A stretch of 22,780 nt of DNA from Tritrichomonas foetus (lineage: Eukaryota > Parabasalia > Tritrichomonadida > Tritrichomonadidae), in contig MLAK01000846.1 of assembly GCA_001839685.1 (NCBI GenBank), forward strand, positions 25,823-48,602. The letters run 5' to 3'. The notes below the pieces were generated by a model that was not told the DNA's origin, searched no databases, and saw only the letters and a program-made list of their open reading frames with translations. Below, piece by piece: positions 8,401 through 17,628 of the stretch; position 1 is the first letter of the stretch; every line of letters begins with the position of its first letter. The translations under genes and the position numbers were made by a program.

Positions 8401-10305
8401 CATATTTCGAATAAATGGAACAGATGCTGTCATCCCAAGGAATCTAATTCTACTTGCTGTTGTATCTTCAAAATCATCGTCAAGAATTTCTTGTGGGCCA
8501 GTAGTAATACTTCCAGTTGATCTCAATGACATGGATTTTGAATGGCTTGCTGAATCATCGGACAGAATACTAATTAAATCAGATTCGGCCAAGCGATGAA
8601 TTTCTTCTAAGTTTCGTGGAATCATAGGAAACATTTCAAATGCACATTGAGCAGTAATATCAACTGTATAACTTTCTTGTTCAGATAAAAAGCGTGCATT
8701 TTTTTGATAAAATTCAGCGCGACGTGGATCATTAGAATAATCAAGTAGAAATGCTGCAAACTTGGTACAAATGTGAGAATTATTAGGATAAAGCATAATT
8801 AATTGACTAAAATATGACTCAATATCAGCAAAATTATCATATAATTTTTTACAAAGGGCATAAGCAAGTGATGGAGCATCATTTTCGATTGAAGACCAAT
8901 AGTTTACCATTAAAGAATTTGATCGCCTGATTTTGGCATCAATTATTCGAAATCGTGCAGCAAGATCACTATTTAAATGTCTATTTCGACTATTTATGCA
9001 TTTTCTGATATAAAAAAGGAAAGTTTTCGTTTGGATTGACTTTTTCGGGAAATCTTTCGAAAAATGATTCGTATATTTAATAAGAAGGCCTAAATCATCA
9101 TAATAAATTGCTAAATACCTCAAAAATTGCATCCAAACCATACCTGAATTCGGAAATTTTTCAATAGCAGTAATAAAAGTTTTCCATGTAAAAACATAAG
9201 GATGTCCTTTTTTGAATGCGCTTCGAGTTAGGTGAAGAAAAGCTGTTGGTGACTTGAAGCACTCTTCAAACGAAACTACACCCATCAAAAGCTCATCATA
9301 TACTTTCACTGCTTTAATATCTGTATTTCGAAGATGAATATATGAGGTAATTAAACCAAGAAATATCATAGCGAAAAATAAAAGAATAATAATATTTGAA
9401 TCAAATTCTATACCAAAAATTTGCATAATTCCGAAAACGAAAATCACAAAGGTAGCTTCCAGCAAACAAAGCAGCATAATTGATAGATTCATTTTAACAA
9501 TCGGATTATATAAAAATGTGCATGCAAATAAAATAAGTGAAAGGAAAATTTCCAGAATAATGAACAATATTCTAAATGGCTTATTATTAATCAATTCTAT
9601 AGAATGAGTGAAAAATAATTGAAGTATTGTGAAACAATATAAAAATGTGTTTGATGAACTAAGCCATAAAATGGATCGACCCTCTTGATAATTCAATTGT
9701 GGGAAAATCAAACAATGACTATATGCCATTTGGATGAAAAGCAATATCGCAATAATAGTAAAAAGTAAACAAATTGAAATTAATTCCTTTTTTGTTCGGT
9801 AATGAAAGAACAAATTCACCAAGCAGCCTAGTTCAGATGACATCCAAATAACAATCGCTGGAAGCATGATGTCATTTGCTAAGCAAGTGAAATAACAATA
9901 CCCGCGAGAAATTCTACCTTTATAAAAATAAATCAATGAAAAAAAGAAATTTGGTACAATAAAAATGGCATACAAGCCGATAATCAAAATGCTACTTATT
10001 AATACTGACTCATAAGAAATCCAAACGGCTCCCCATCTCCAAAAAAATGATATAAGTTTCAATATATTTGCATATTGCGAACCCTGCACCCATACTTCCT
10101 CTGCCTGTACGAGTAAAAGAGGAAAGGTAGTTGAAATAACTAAAAGTGTGAAAAAGGCGTAATACAAAGATTTTGGAAGTGTGATGACATCTTGAGCGTA
10201 ATTGAAATAAACACGAACAGCTTTACTGAATTTTTTGAGAATAGTTTTCGGTATTAATCGATTGGATGATGAAGATGCATACTTTTCTTTCGCATTCTTC
10301 CCCAT
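5476..10305 (-). CDS. 12-pass membrane protein with TPR/HAT-like, PAS and degenerate class III nucleotide cyclase domains
   Basis: A 1,609-residue protein from ATG at 10305; the codon before it is TTG. In order it shows about eight N-terminal membrane helices (residues 46-67, 99-125, 140-165, 175-197, 215-235, 246-266, 273-297, 304-323). A cytosolic helical-repeat region (340-560) follows, with PNSGMVWMQFLRYL and FAAFLLDYSNDPRRAEFYQK, resembling the TPR-like repeats of large protist Tmc-type membrane proteins. Four more membrane helices (635-660, 846-870, 1008-1034, 1213-1236) flank two lumenal/extracellular loops (661-845, 1035-1212). A PAS-like domain (1296-1392, VDAIIVIDNDFSILSINQIA), a signalling helix (1395-1425) and a cyclase fold (1431-1609) complete it. 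This is the trichomonad receptor-cyclase layout. However, the first metal Asp position is Asn1442 (VVNMCDF), the second is Val1487 (RNLGVV), and the transition-state Asn and Arg positions are Gln1557 and Ser1561. Asp1550 of the LFDV motif is kept. Catalysis is therefore unlikely, and a regulatory pseudocyclase or dimer partner is the better inference. Residues 905-965 are Lys/Asp/Asn low-complexity. The reading frame is intact throughout, so it is not a decayed gene. Confidence 0.9.
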   Translation of the reverse strand: MGKNAKEKYASSSSNRLIPKTILKKFSKAVRVYFNYAQDVITLPKSLYYAFFTLLVISTTFPLLLVQAEEVWVQGSQYANILKLISFFWRWGAVWISYESVLISSILIIGLYAIFIVPNFFFSLIYFYKGRISRGYCYFTCLANDIMLPAIVIWMSSELGCLVNLFFHYRTKKELISICLLFTIIAILLFIQMAYSHCLIFPQLNYQEGRSILWLSSSNTFLYCFTILQLFFTHSIELINNKPFRILFIILEIFLSLILFACTFLYNPIVKMNLSIMLLCLLEATFVIFVFGIMQIFGIEFDSNIIILLFFAMIFLGLITSYIHLRNTDIKAVKVYDELLMGVVSFEECFKSPTAFLHLTRSAFKKGHPYVFTWKTFITAIEKFPNSGMVWMQFLRYLAIYYDDLGLLIKYTNHFSKDFPKKSIQTKTFLFYIRKCINSRNRHLNSDLAARFRIIDAKIRRSNSLMVNYWSSIENDAPSLAYALCKKLYDNFADIESYFSQLIMLYPNNSHICTKFAAFLLDYSNDPRRAEFYQKNARFLSEQESYTVDITAQCAFEMFPMIPRNLEEIHRLAESDLISILSDDSASHSKSMSLRSTGSITTGPQEILDDDFEDTTASRIRFLGMTASVPFIRNMMIASFLFFFITYLGGSFSPPFIVLAYLNKFNAKFTAVSRICEILYLIDKTPNYLFEEAMTIINAFPMKDDENSILVNNTSELPFYVPNSQLINEMTVELNNLIHQFNSMYGSDISTTSKIGRHMTSKRIKLVSHMPDNEEFYYYDSLVEALDSICASFFSYSSTYSTESINYLNETWFTNAIVNSRTISSALIELSSLICNDVISLLNEFTTIIIAIVSIFGFMCIIFLPILLYNIDKISVGWGIIMHTIQSLPRISIQTVISKITRLNQNRINPKDIKEPAGNSKDIIKDSKDLIINSKGGQKLTKNNKENCENQNTNTTSDNNTLSAIDLSFSKHIYTDQKKLNRTYDKYTNMFIQMGSSKDISSIVVINRHYALAVFNFFLALVALFIVSIIVIVESNKLIILPYRLCLSSNLNAVMSVSITDILRLLALENNLPFRNDTRESLYQDMTEIANKFESNLNDFMFDVLDGQIAGVITSSANLVDQLLLNNGKNWLNQTILHDRLVAMPSIMIINLLYQQLVRIVERSSRFNDTFTSYDYDILLYIHIINNHIDQEVFNQQIKETFYSLGSSTTKSLNVTIFSISAALLCIGICMGIFIEVNMKEILNTVHFCLSSLAMIEPKFLKDSNKVMLMLNGEFSATSAENDSILNSFQVAEQKIVDAIIVIDNDFSILSINQIAKSLFYIDDQMTMQYSLSNFFIFGNKMKLADLINSDKDEITIETTVGTINTDEELPMRVSVCKLPDKLEYVCIFQSLEINERKMIEIREIEKQINALKYRVMPPAVLDRVNSSKQMTLHNIIIVVVNMCDFNDYSQDKSALDLRTRFRNFFDVIENEIKTANDALKLRNLGVVSYVVFNMVKDSPNNYDTAKDALDFCKRVSKSLKEKGIAFRIGMAHDKTARAGMISDDRLLFDVYARGMQVSYSLARKADPMSLIVCNRSYEFLPPNEAKDSQQVQLSIMGNPMSLYHKFIL

Positions 10306-10449
10306 CAAATTTTTGAATTTTTTCGAAATCGTTGTGAAAAATTGTATTAGTTAACTACATTTTCACGTAGATTGGTTAACTATACATTCTGATGATAAAA
10401 AGCCGTTCATCAATACAAAACACTTTGGGCGTATTCAAAAATTCAATAG

Positions 10450-10488
10450 ATGAGGCCGTTTAAAAATTGTCAACAAGATTTTTTTTAA
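10450..10488 (+). other. Upstream ORF of 12 codons
   Basis: ATG at 10450 opens MRPFKNCQQDFF and stops at TAA 10486-10488, 17 bases before the ATG of the giant gene and in another frame. It overlaps the inverted repeat. If transcription starts left of 10450, this small ORF would be met first by ribosomes and could limit translation. If the leader is as short as usual in trichomonads, it is irrelevant. Confidence 0.35.
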
Positions 10489-10496
10489 ACGGTCTC
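10452..10496. repeat. 15-bp inverted repeat just upstream of the giant gene
   Basis: Arms at 10452-10466 (GAGGCCGTTTAAAAA) and 10482-10496 (TTTTTAAACGGTCTC) are complementary at 14 of 15 positions. The single mismatch is a G:U wobble if transcribed, and the loop is 15 bases. The right arm ends 9 bases before the ATG at 10506. It could be a dyad operator-like binding site for the divergent promoter or an mRNA leader hairpin. It is not followed by features that would suggest a terminator. Confidence 0.7.
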
Positions 10497-10505
10497 CCAC
10501 TCCTG

Positions 10506-13500
10506 ATGGAGATTCCCATTCATGTCGAATGGATCCGAGCATTTTTGGTTGACCAACTTCATGCATTTTCATCACGGAGTCATCGATCTCGAATGATAAG
10601 CCCTGAAGTTTTCTCAAGTTTATCATCAAATCGCTCTTTACTTTTTTCTTCAAGTATGCAACCGTTTTTTAATCATGACCTGTATTCATTAGCAATAAGC
10701 GCAATTAATCCAGAATACGATTTGCATAATTCATCATTTCTTTCAATCCGTTCTTTTCTGTCCAATAACATACCAAATGTGAACTTTTCAATAGAAGAAT
10801 TGGAATCTAAAAGAAATAACTCATCTGATGCTTTTGATAAATTAGCTTCTTGCATTATGTATTATTATTTGATTAATACTGTTCAACCATCAGAAATTGA
10901 TTCATCTGTTCATGGGAATGATTATGATGCATATGAATCAGCTTTTGAAAAATGGGTTACCAATAATGCTGGCTCAAATAAAGATCTTTTTAGAACTGAT
11001 TTTTTCTATGATATTGGAACTGCACAATCTGTTTCTACTCTTCTATCAAAAGTTAGACCTGATTTAATTCGTATTGATAATGTTGTATATGGTCCAACCA
11101 TCTCTCAAAATGATATACTTACGAATTGGAGAGAAACTGAAGTTGCATTGATTGTTCTCGGAATTCGTAAACCAGAAATCGCAGAGATGAATGATAAACT
11201 ATGTTTGTTATGTTTTCTTGCTGATCTTTATAAATCTACTTCTCCACAATTTCAAAAGCTTACAGTTAAACCTATAAAAAATTCAAAACCAACATTTTTA
11301 ACTGAACCAGATTCAATATCATTACACTCATCAACACCTTATTCATGCTTACAAAGAATAGATATGCTTCTCGATAAAATTAATCAAATTACAGGCGATG
11401 TGACTGAAACACCAAAACCACCACCTGCGCCACTATTTAAACCAGTACTAATTATTTCTTCAGTAATTCAACCGCCAGTAGAAAAAGAAGTACCAAAAGA
11501 TAACAAAAAAAATAAATTAACAAATAAAAATGATATGATTCAAGATTACAATACTAATCACACCAACAAAAATAATCATATGAAACATCAAATAAAAAAA
11601 CCAAAAATTATTACAACACCTGAATTTGAAACTGAATTACAAATTATTAGGCATGACAAAAAACCATTTCACAATAAAGAAGACCCTCTTGATAACGATT
11701 CATTAGATGATTCAATATTAGAAGCGAAAAAAATTCCACAGAAGATTTTGAAAATTAAAAAAGCTGCTCAATTACCAATTCCACCACCTATCAATAAAGA
11801 AAGGCCACGTGACACGATGCCTGATTCTGAGCAAAAATTAATATTCCAAAAAGTTAAAAAACTCCTTAATAAAGATGAAATTGAAGATATAGAAGATACA
11901 GAAGATAATGATAAAAAGAAAAATATTCTGCTTTCACCAATCAAATCAAAAAAGAAAATCCAATCAAAACGTAACGCTGAAGGTGAGCTTTTTTCTAAGT
12001 TCCAATTGGCCGAGCAATTAAAGGCATCAAGACTCAAAGTAGCATCTAAAACCAAAAAAGGCCCAAAGCACAGACAAAAACAATATGAATCCAGTGATAA
12101 TGAAGATTACGAGTATGAATATGAAATCAACAAAATTCCCAGAAAGAAAAATAGAAGAAATGCGCAGAGACATCGTTATACTAACTCATATGATTATGAT
12201 GAATATGAATATGACGATCTAAGAAGTCCAGATGTCAGAAATAAAAACAGAAAAAGGCATGATAATTTACCTGATCATAAACTTGACAATCACAAGAAAG
12301 CAATTACTCGTTTCGATAATGAAAATCGGCAAATAAATAGAAAATCAGACAGAGAAAAGGTCAAAAGCAAAATTAAAAAGGCTAAACCTCTTGAAATAGA
12401 AGATGATGAATATGATGAACCAAAAATTGCTTCAAAACATCTGGATAATAATACTTATAATAAGAAATACTCACCAAGAAAAAATCAATTTATGAATTCT
12501 CCATCACCGCAAAAGCCCAAAAAGGATGTGGGTGGAAGCTATTATGAAAATTATCAAAAACGACAAAAATTACTAAACCAACATACTCAAAATATAAAAT
12601 CTAAGGCTAAATCCAAAGAAAATGAAAATAATAAGAAAGACATTTCTCAGAGTGATCATCAAACAAAAAGAATTAACAAAGAAGAAAGAAAGAAGTCTCC
12701 AGTTAAAATTTCACCGCCTGTTGTATTTAATGTATCACCAAAGAAGTCAATGATTCCAATCAAGAATCACCCACCAAAATCGGCATTTAATGACTTAATT
12801 GATGAGAATGAAGATGAAGAAATAAGAAAAAAGCATAGTTTTTATCAAAAAATAGTTGATGGTACAAATCAAAAAGATGTTTTGGGAGAACAAAATTCTG
12901 ATATTATTCCAAAACCAAAGGATATCGATCATAGTAACAAAATTATGAAAAATAACAAGCATTCAAATAATGCAATTAGTAACATTATCAATGAACATGT
13001 TGAAAAGAAAATGCCTTTATCATCCGAAATATCTTCAAAAATTGGAAATGAAGACAATTTTCAGACGATTAGTTACTCTGGAAGTGAAAATGATGCAAAT
13101 CCATCACCTCATTTATTTGGACAAAGTTCTTCACTTAGATCATTCCTTGAAGCTGAAAAAAAAGTCAATCAAGCAGAGCAATCATATTTTTCATACCTTG
13201 AAGAAGAAGAAGAAGACAAAAAAGAATATGAAAAAGTGGAATTAATGGCACCTAACAAAACCAAATTAACCAATAAACCACAAAGTCAAAATTCTCAAGA
13301 GTGTAAAATGAATTCTTGTATTAATGATTTTAGTTCATCAAAAATGCCAAGCGATATTTCAGTTGATGACTCAATATTTTCCTCTAATCACTCGGTTGAG
13401 TCTTTGAACAGTACTAATTCTACGTCCTTACAAAGTAAACATCTCAAATCTTCTAATCTATCTCAAAAATCAAACAAAAGTAGTACTGTCACTAAATCAC

Positions 13501-16500
13501 AGTCACACAAATCACCATCGCCTAATAAATCACAGCAGTCACTAAATCAGTCGCCTTCTTCAAATAGGTCCTCATCACCAAATCAATCACAATCATCGAA
13601 CGTTTCTCAATCGTTTTCTAAAAAGAAATATCGTCCACCCGATCAAAGAAAGGGTCTTGCACGTTTCTTTGAACAACAGAAGAAATTGAAGGAAAAGGAA
13701 AAGAAACCAAGATTTGAGAATAAATCACCCAACTCTACCAAAAAAGTCAATGATCCTATTAATAGTTTTGATTTCTTACCTAGTCTAAAAAGTAGTGATT
13801 CCGATTCTTTCGGGGAAGATCCTCTCTTAGCGCTTGGAAAAGCAGGAATAAGCTCAAGTGAAGTGAATGCCAATGCTTCTTCAACATACAATGATACCAA
13901 ATCTAAAGACGATATAAAAAATAGTTTAAATGACAATCATCATTCCAGCTCATTGAATATCAGTATCGATGATAATAGCAACAAGAAATCCAACAATTAC
14001 TCTAGTTCTCTTATTGCCGAGGAAAATTGTAAAAAAGAAAGAACTCAATCATCTAGTTCACTCCATTTCAAAGATACCGTGGCAATTGGAAATAATGATG
14101 GAAGCAATACCACTTTAAATAAAAATAATTCAAAGATAAATGATAAGGAGAATATATCACCACTAAAATCGGAAAGCAATTTAACTAATTTCTTAGAGAG
14201 TGAGGGATCTGATATATTATTTTCTGAAGATAGTGAATCAAATACAACAAAATCTGATGACAGTAATATGAACTCTCGCTCTGAGGTAAAGAGTTCTAAG
14301 ATGAATAATGATGCTTCTACTATTAAAGGACGTTCGGAGAAAAATGAAGAGAGCAGTTCAAGCATTTTTAGTTTTCCTGGTGAAGATAGCGATAAAGAAA
14401 ATACTAGCGTTTCAAACAATGAAACAAGTGATGAAACCGAAGAGGAATATTCAGTCGAAAATAAAGAAAAACAACAAATTGAACATGAAGAAGAACAGCA
14501 AACTGATGATGAGGAAGAGCAGCAAGTAGAAGTGGTAGATACATGTACTTCTAAAAATAGCACTGAAAATGATAGTGAATCAAGTAACAATTCATCTCCT
14601 GATAGCCACAGGAAAGAAACTGCAATATTTTCTCACAGTTCTACTCGACAATCACAGAATTCAACAAGCAAATCAATGGAAAATTCCTGTAATTCCCACA
14701 GTATATCAACTAATTCTCGAACCCTTTCGAGTAATTCCAATACTTTTGATAAATCTAAAGCCGATTCACAAAGCATATCAAATATGGATAATAATGTTAT
14801 TAAGTTGGAAAAGATCACATCTAGTAACTCTTTTCAAGATGATTCCGTTGCAGATGATTCCACAAATGTATTGTCTGATGGTATAATTAACTCAAATGAA
14901 AATAAAGTCAAAACTCAAGAAGAATTATCACTATCCCTTGGACTGTCAATTAATACGCAATCAGAAAAAAATGACAAACAAACCAATTCATTTTATAACA
15001 ATAATAATAACTCTGAAAAAAGTCAAAGTAATGCAGAGAATGACCAAAATGAAAATTCACTCAAAAATAGTTTCAATGAAAACAATAAAACATCTCAACA
15101 TTCACCAAAACAATCTGATGATAAAACTAGTGTTTCATCAAATGATTCTCGATCACTTTTGCATCTCACGGTATCATCTTCTGGAATTACTCCAGATTTT
15201 GTTAGAGAACCAAAATCACCAACTGTAATATTAACAAAACTTCCTGATGTTAATATTCCCATTACAAGCCAGACACAGCCATCTACATCACTAAAGAATA
15301 TAACATCCCCTCTTCCAAATCCTAAAGGACCAACTGTGATCACTAATGCCTCACTTAACCCAATAGGTAATACTATTATTGATCAAGAACATTCGATCAA
15401 TAGTATTACAGTCAATTCATCAATAAAAGATGATCATTCGTTGGATAATGTTTCAAAACTTTCCATTCAATCTCAAATAAATCCAGCTCCTCCACAACTT
15501 TCACTTTCTCAATCAATCAATAACAATCATAAAAATAACACGAGTATTCAAAAGATTAATTTAAGTCAAAATAATAAAAACGACGAAAAGAAAAGTGATA
15601 ACTCAATTATTGCTCCAGATAATTTCGATGAAGAACTTTCAATTTTCCAAAAATCGGTTTTAGATACACCTGTAAAGACTCCTCCAAAAAATTCGCAAAA
15701 AACTGTATATGATTCAATGAATTTAAAAATTTCTCTTGACTCTGAAGATGAAATTTCAGCCATTGCTCCAAAACACTCTTCAGAATCATCAACACCACGC
15801 AAAAAATTATCAGTTGCTGCAAGTGAGTCTGTTGATTCACTTCATTTTTCCTGTGATGAAATTGATGTTGTAAATGAAGATAAGGTTGAAAAAGGTGAAA
15901 ATAAATCATTAGCAAACAATGAAGATGATAACCATTCAAGCGATTTAGATTCATTAGATCGAGAAGATTTATTTAATTCTGTCATGACTATTCCTAGTGA
16001 CTCGGTCCGTAGCTCTAAAAATTCTGGAGTATCATCAAGCCTCAGAGATAGTATTAGAAATAGTGAATACAATAATCTCAGAGACAGTGGATCAAATATT
16101 CTTAGAAATAGTGGTAATAGTGAGAATGTGCTCAATGGTCTTTCTTTAAATACACAAAATTTGCCTGATTTTGAGACCAGCTCAAAACTCTCAATATCAA
16201 GCAAAAACCAAGATACACAAGAAACCAAAATTGATTATAATGAAAAATCTAACAATGAAACTATTTCACAAAATAAAGAATTGAGTGATCTAAAAATTGA
16301 TACAAAGAAACTTCCTTCTTTCGAAAGTACAAGTATCAATGATTTCGAAAATAAAAATGACATTCAAATATCTGATGAAATTATTTTATCAGATGAAGAT
16401 TTCGAAGTGAACAATGATCAAAATCAAGACAAAGAAGAAGATAAAGGCAATGAGAAAAATATGGATAGAAGTAACGATGAATCTTCACTGAAATTTACGA

Positions 16501-17336
16501 ATAGTGTTTCTCTTGGATTAAGTTCATCTAATCCATTAAATTCACAAAATAAAACATCATTAAGTTCTGTTACACAATCAGTAAGATCATCTGTTTCATA
16601 CAAGAAAATGATTTCGTCGACTACTTCATCAATAATGGAGTCATCATCAATTCCACCAGCAAATTCGGCAACTTCATCAATGTCACTGAGTTCAAGTAAA
16701 AAGCTAACATTAAATGACAACAATGACACAACAATTACCGAGAAAACAGAATTTGGTCCACCAAAATTCATTGATAGTGATAAAATTGAAATAAAGCCCT
16801 CACAAATCGGTAATGTTCATCCAAATGAGATAGAAAATGTTAGAAAATCACCAATCAAGAATACCCCACAAGAAAGTCAACGTGTTACATTCGATCCTTC
16901 ATTTATAAAACCAAGACAGAGTATTCAGCCTCCAATGCCTATGTTTAAGCCTGTTCCACCATCACCCAAACTACCACAACCACCACTAACTGATGAAGAT
17001 AAAGAAATGATTAATGATTACCTCCACGATGCACATGGAGAACATAAAAATATTTATCAGAGCCTTTCTGGCCTTGAAGAAAAAGCATTAGTAACTATAC
17101 TGCCAAGAGCACTTCAAATGTCGCAGCATGAAGTTTATGATGCAATTTCCCAAGAAATGAATATTGCAAGGAATGATCCAATTGCTCATCGGATTGTGAC
17201 AAATATCACAACTTTCTTAGGTAGAGATGTCGAGAAAGATAACCCTTTGAGCAAAACTTCTGCAATTTCACTTCCATCATTATCAGTAAATTCCCAAGAT
17301 CAAGAAGAAGAAGACGATGATGGTGACTATTTTTAA
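10506..17336 (+). CDS. Giant low-complexity protein with calponin-homology-like N-terminus
   Basis: About 2,276 residues from ATG at 10506; the open frame extends back to a TTG at 10467, which is not a credible eukaryotic start. Residues 1-250 are globular. Within them 145-245 fit the calponin-homology pattern: FEKWVTNN, then LLSKVRPDLI, then NDILTNWRETEVALIVLGI, closing with KLCLLCFLADLYKS. This suggests, but does not prove, actin binding. The middle is disordered: a Pro-rich patch (PKPPPAPLFKPV), a Lys/Arg-rich part to about 800, a short conserved-looking island (RPPDQRKGLARFFEQQKK), then long Ser/Asn/Asp/Glu stretches. These include SP/SQ-dense segments, an EEEQQ tandem (near 14480-14530) and LRDS/LRNS repeats (near 16037-16125). 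A second Pro-rich linker leads to a helical C-terminal domain (about 2160-2245) and an acidic tail ending DDDGDYF. The abundance of SP, SQ and acidic-Ser sites suggests heavy phosphorylation. A cytoskeletal scaffold is inferred; no family is firmly recognised. TAAA motifs follow the stop. Confidence 0.85.
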   Translation: MEIPIHVEWIRAFLVDQLHAFSSRSHRSRMISPEVFSSLSSNRSLLFSSSMQPFFNHDLYSLAISAINPEYDLHNSSFLSIRSFLSNNIPNVNFSIEELESKRNNSSDAFDKLASCIMYYYLINTVQPSEIDSSVHGNDYDAYESAFEKWVTNNAGSNKDLFRTDFFYDIGTAQSVSTLLSKVRPDLIRIDNVVYGPTISQNDILTNWRETEVALIVLGIRKPEIAEMNDKLCLLCFLADLYKSTSPQFQKLTVKPIKNSKPTFLTEPDSISLHSSTPYSCLQRIDMLLDKINQITGDVTETPKPPPAPLFKPVLIISSVIQPPVEKEVPKDNKKNKLTNKNDMIQDYNTNHTNKNNHMKHQIKKPKIITTPEFETELQIIRHDKKPFHNKEDPLDNDSLDDSILEAKKIPQKILKIKKAAQLPIPPPINKERPRDTMPDSEQKLIFQKVKKLLNKDEIEDIEDTEDNDKKKNILLSPIKSKKKIQSKRNAEGELFSKFQLAEQLKASRLKVASKTKKGPKHRQKQYESSDNEDYEYEYEINKIPRKKNRRNAQRHRYTNSYDYDEYEYDDLRSPDVRNKNRKRHDNLPDHKLDNHKKAITRFDNENRQINRKSDREKVKSKIKKAKPLEIEDDEYDEPKIASKHLDNNTYNKKYSPRKNQFMNSPSPQKPKKDVGGSYYENYQKRQKLLNQHTQNIKSKAKSKENENNKKDISQSDHQTKRINKEERKKSPVKISPPVVFNVSPKKSMIPIKNHPPKSAFNDLIDENEDEEIRKKHSFYQKIVDGTNQKDVLGEQNSDIIPKPKDIDHSNKIMKNNKHSNNAISNIINEHVEKKMPLSSEISSKIGNEDNFQTISYSGSENDANPSPHLFGQSSSLRSFLEAEKKVNQAEQSYFSYLEEEEEDKKEYEKVELMAPNKTKLTNKPQSQNSQECKMNSCINDFSSSKMPSDISVDDSIFSSNHSVESLNSTNSTSLQSKHLKSSNLSQKSNKSSTVTKSQSHKSPSPNKSQQSLNQSPSSNRSSSPNQSQSSNVSQSFSKKKYRPPDQRKGLARFFEQQKKLKEKEKKPRFENKSPNSTKKVNDPINSFDFLPSLKSSDSDSFGEDPLLALGKAGISSSEVNANASSTYNDTKSKDDIKNSLNDNHHSSSLNISIDDNSNKKSNNYSSSLIAEENCKKERTQSSSSLHFKDTVAIGNNDGSNTTLNKNNSKINDKENISPLKSESNLTNFLESEGSDILFSEDSESNTTKSDDSNMNSRSEVKSSKMNNDASTIKGRSEKNEESSSSIFSFPGEDSDKENTSVSNNETSDETEEEYSVENKEKQQIEHEEEQQTDDEEEQQVEVVDTCTSKNSTENDSESSNNSSPDSHRKETAIFSHSSTRQSQNSTSKSMENSCNSHSISTNSRTLSSNSNTFDKSKADSQSISNMDNNVIKLEKITSSNSFQDDSVADDSTNVLSDGIINSNENKVKTQEELSLSLGLSINTQSEKNDKQTNSFYNNNNNSEKSQSNAENDQNENSLKNSFNENNKTSQHSPKQSDDKTSVSSNDSRSLLHLTVSSSGITPDFVREPKSPTVILTKLPDVNIPITSQTQPSTSLKNITSPLPNPKGPTVITNASLNPIGNTIIDQEHSINSITVNSSIKDDHSLDNVSKLSIQSQINPAPPQLSLSQSINNNHKNNTSIQKINLSQNNKNDEKKSDNSIIAPDNFDEELSIFQKSVLDTPVKTPPKNSQKTVYDSMNLKISLDSEDEISAIAPKHSSESSTPRKKLSVAASESVDSLHFSCDEIDVVNEDKVEKGENKSLANNEDDNHSSDLDSLDREDLFNSVMTIPSDSVRSSKNSGVSSSLRDSIRNSEYNNLRDSGSNILRNSGNSENVLNGLSLNTQNLPDFETSSKLSISSKNQDTQETKIDYNEKSNNETISQNKELSDLKIDTKKLPSFESTSINDFENKNDIQISDEIILSDEDFEVNNDQNQDKEEDKGNEKNMDRSNDESSLKFTNSVSLGLSSSNPLNSQNKTSLSSVTQSVRSSVSYKKMISSTTSSIMESSSIPPANSATSSMSLSSSKKLTLNDNNDTTITEKTEFGPPKFIDSDKIEIKPSQIGNVHPNEIENVRKSPIKNTPQESQRVTFDPSFIKPRQSIQPPMPMFKPVPPSPKLPQPPLTDEDKEMINDYLHDAHGEHKNIYQSLSGLEEKALVTILPRALQMSQHEVYDAISQEMNIARNDPIAHRIVTNITTFLGRDVEKDNPLSKTSAISLPSLSVNSQDQEEEDDDGDYF

Positions 17337-17339
17337 TTT

Positions 17340-17357
17340 TAAATGTATGTAAATAAA
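17340..17357 (+). terminator. TAAA polyadenylation motifs after the giant gene
   Basis: TAAA occurs at 17340-17343 and again as TAAATAAA at 17350-17357, just after the TAA stop at 17334-17336. They match the trichomonad signal. Motif evidence only. Confidence 0.45.
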
Positions 17358-17628
17358 ACGTTAGTTGTACTAATCATTCTATTTATTTTATGCAAATGCT
17401 TGATCTTTTACTTCTTTCGATGATAATCCATATCGTTAAATTTATTTATTTGGATTCATGAAAGAAAAGAGTAATTCATTTTTCATCGAAAAGCTTAATG
17501 AACTGTTGACCATTATCTCATGACATTGTATGATGTGACATTATCTCAAGACTCTCATTGAAATTAAGCAAAAATATTTTTATTGAAAAAGGTGAAATGC
17601 CAACATAACAAATTATAAAGATGCTAAA

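Larger units (their letters stand above)
10306..10505. promoter_or_regulatory. Divergent promoter region
   Basis: This 200-bp space separates the start codons of the cyclase-like gene (leftward) and the giant CH-like gene (rightward), so it must carry both promoters. On the minus strand TTTTCACAAC (10331-10340) fits the trichomonad initiator core TCA-Py-A/T and would give a 30-base leader for the cyclase-like gene. No equally good initiator is seen for the rightward gene. An inverted repeat and a short upstream ORF lie at its right end and are listed separately. Confidence 0.5.

Noticed and set aside
5476..10305. Cyclase-like gene as a pseudogene
   Set aside because: Its 1,609 codons are uninterrupted and domain boundaries are intact; only catalytic residues are lost, which fits a pseudoenzyme rather than a decayed gene.
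10306..10308. Start one codon earlier for the cyclase-like gene
   Set aside because: That codon is TTG; the ATG is at 10305.
10467..10505. 13-codon N-terminal extension of the giant protein
   Set aside because: It would begin with TTG and runs through the inverted repeat; the first in-frame ATG is at 10506.
14045..14590. 181-codon minus-strand ORF rich in Ser/Leu/Phe
   Set aside because: It is the reverse complement of Ser/Asn/Glu-rich repeats in the giant gene. Other minus-strand ORFs within 11768-16771 have the same origin.
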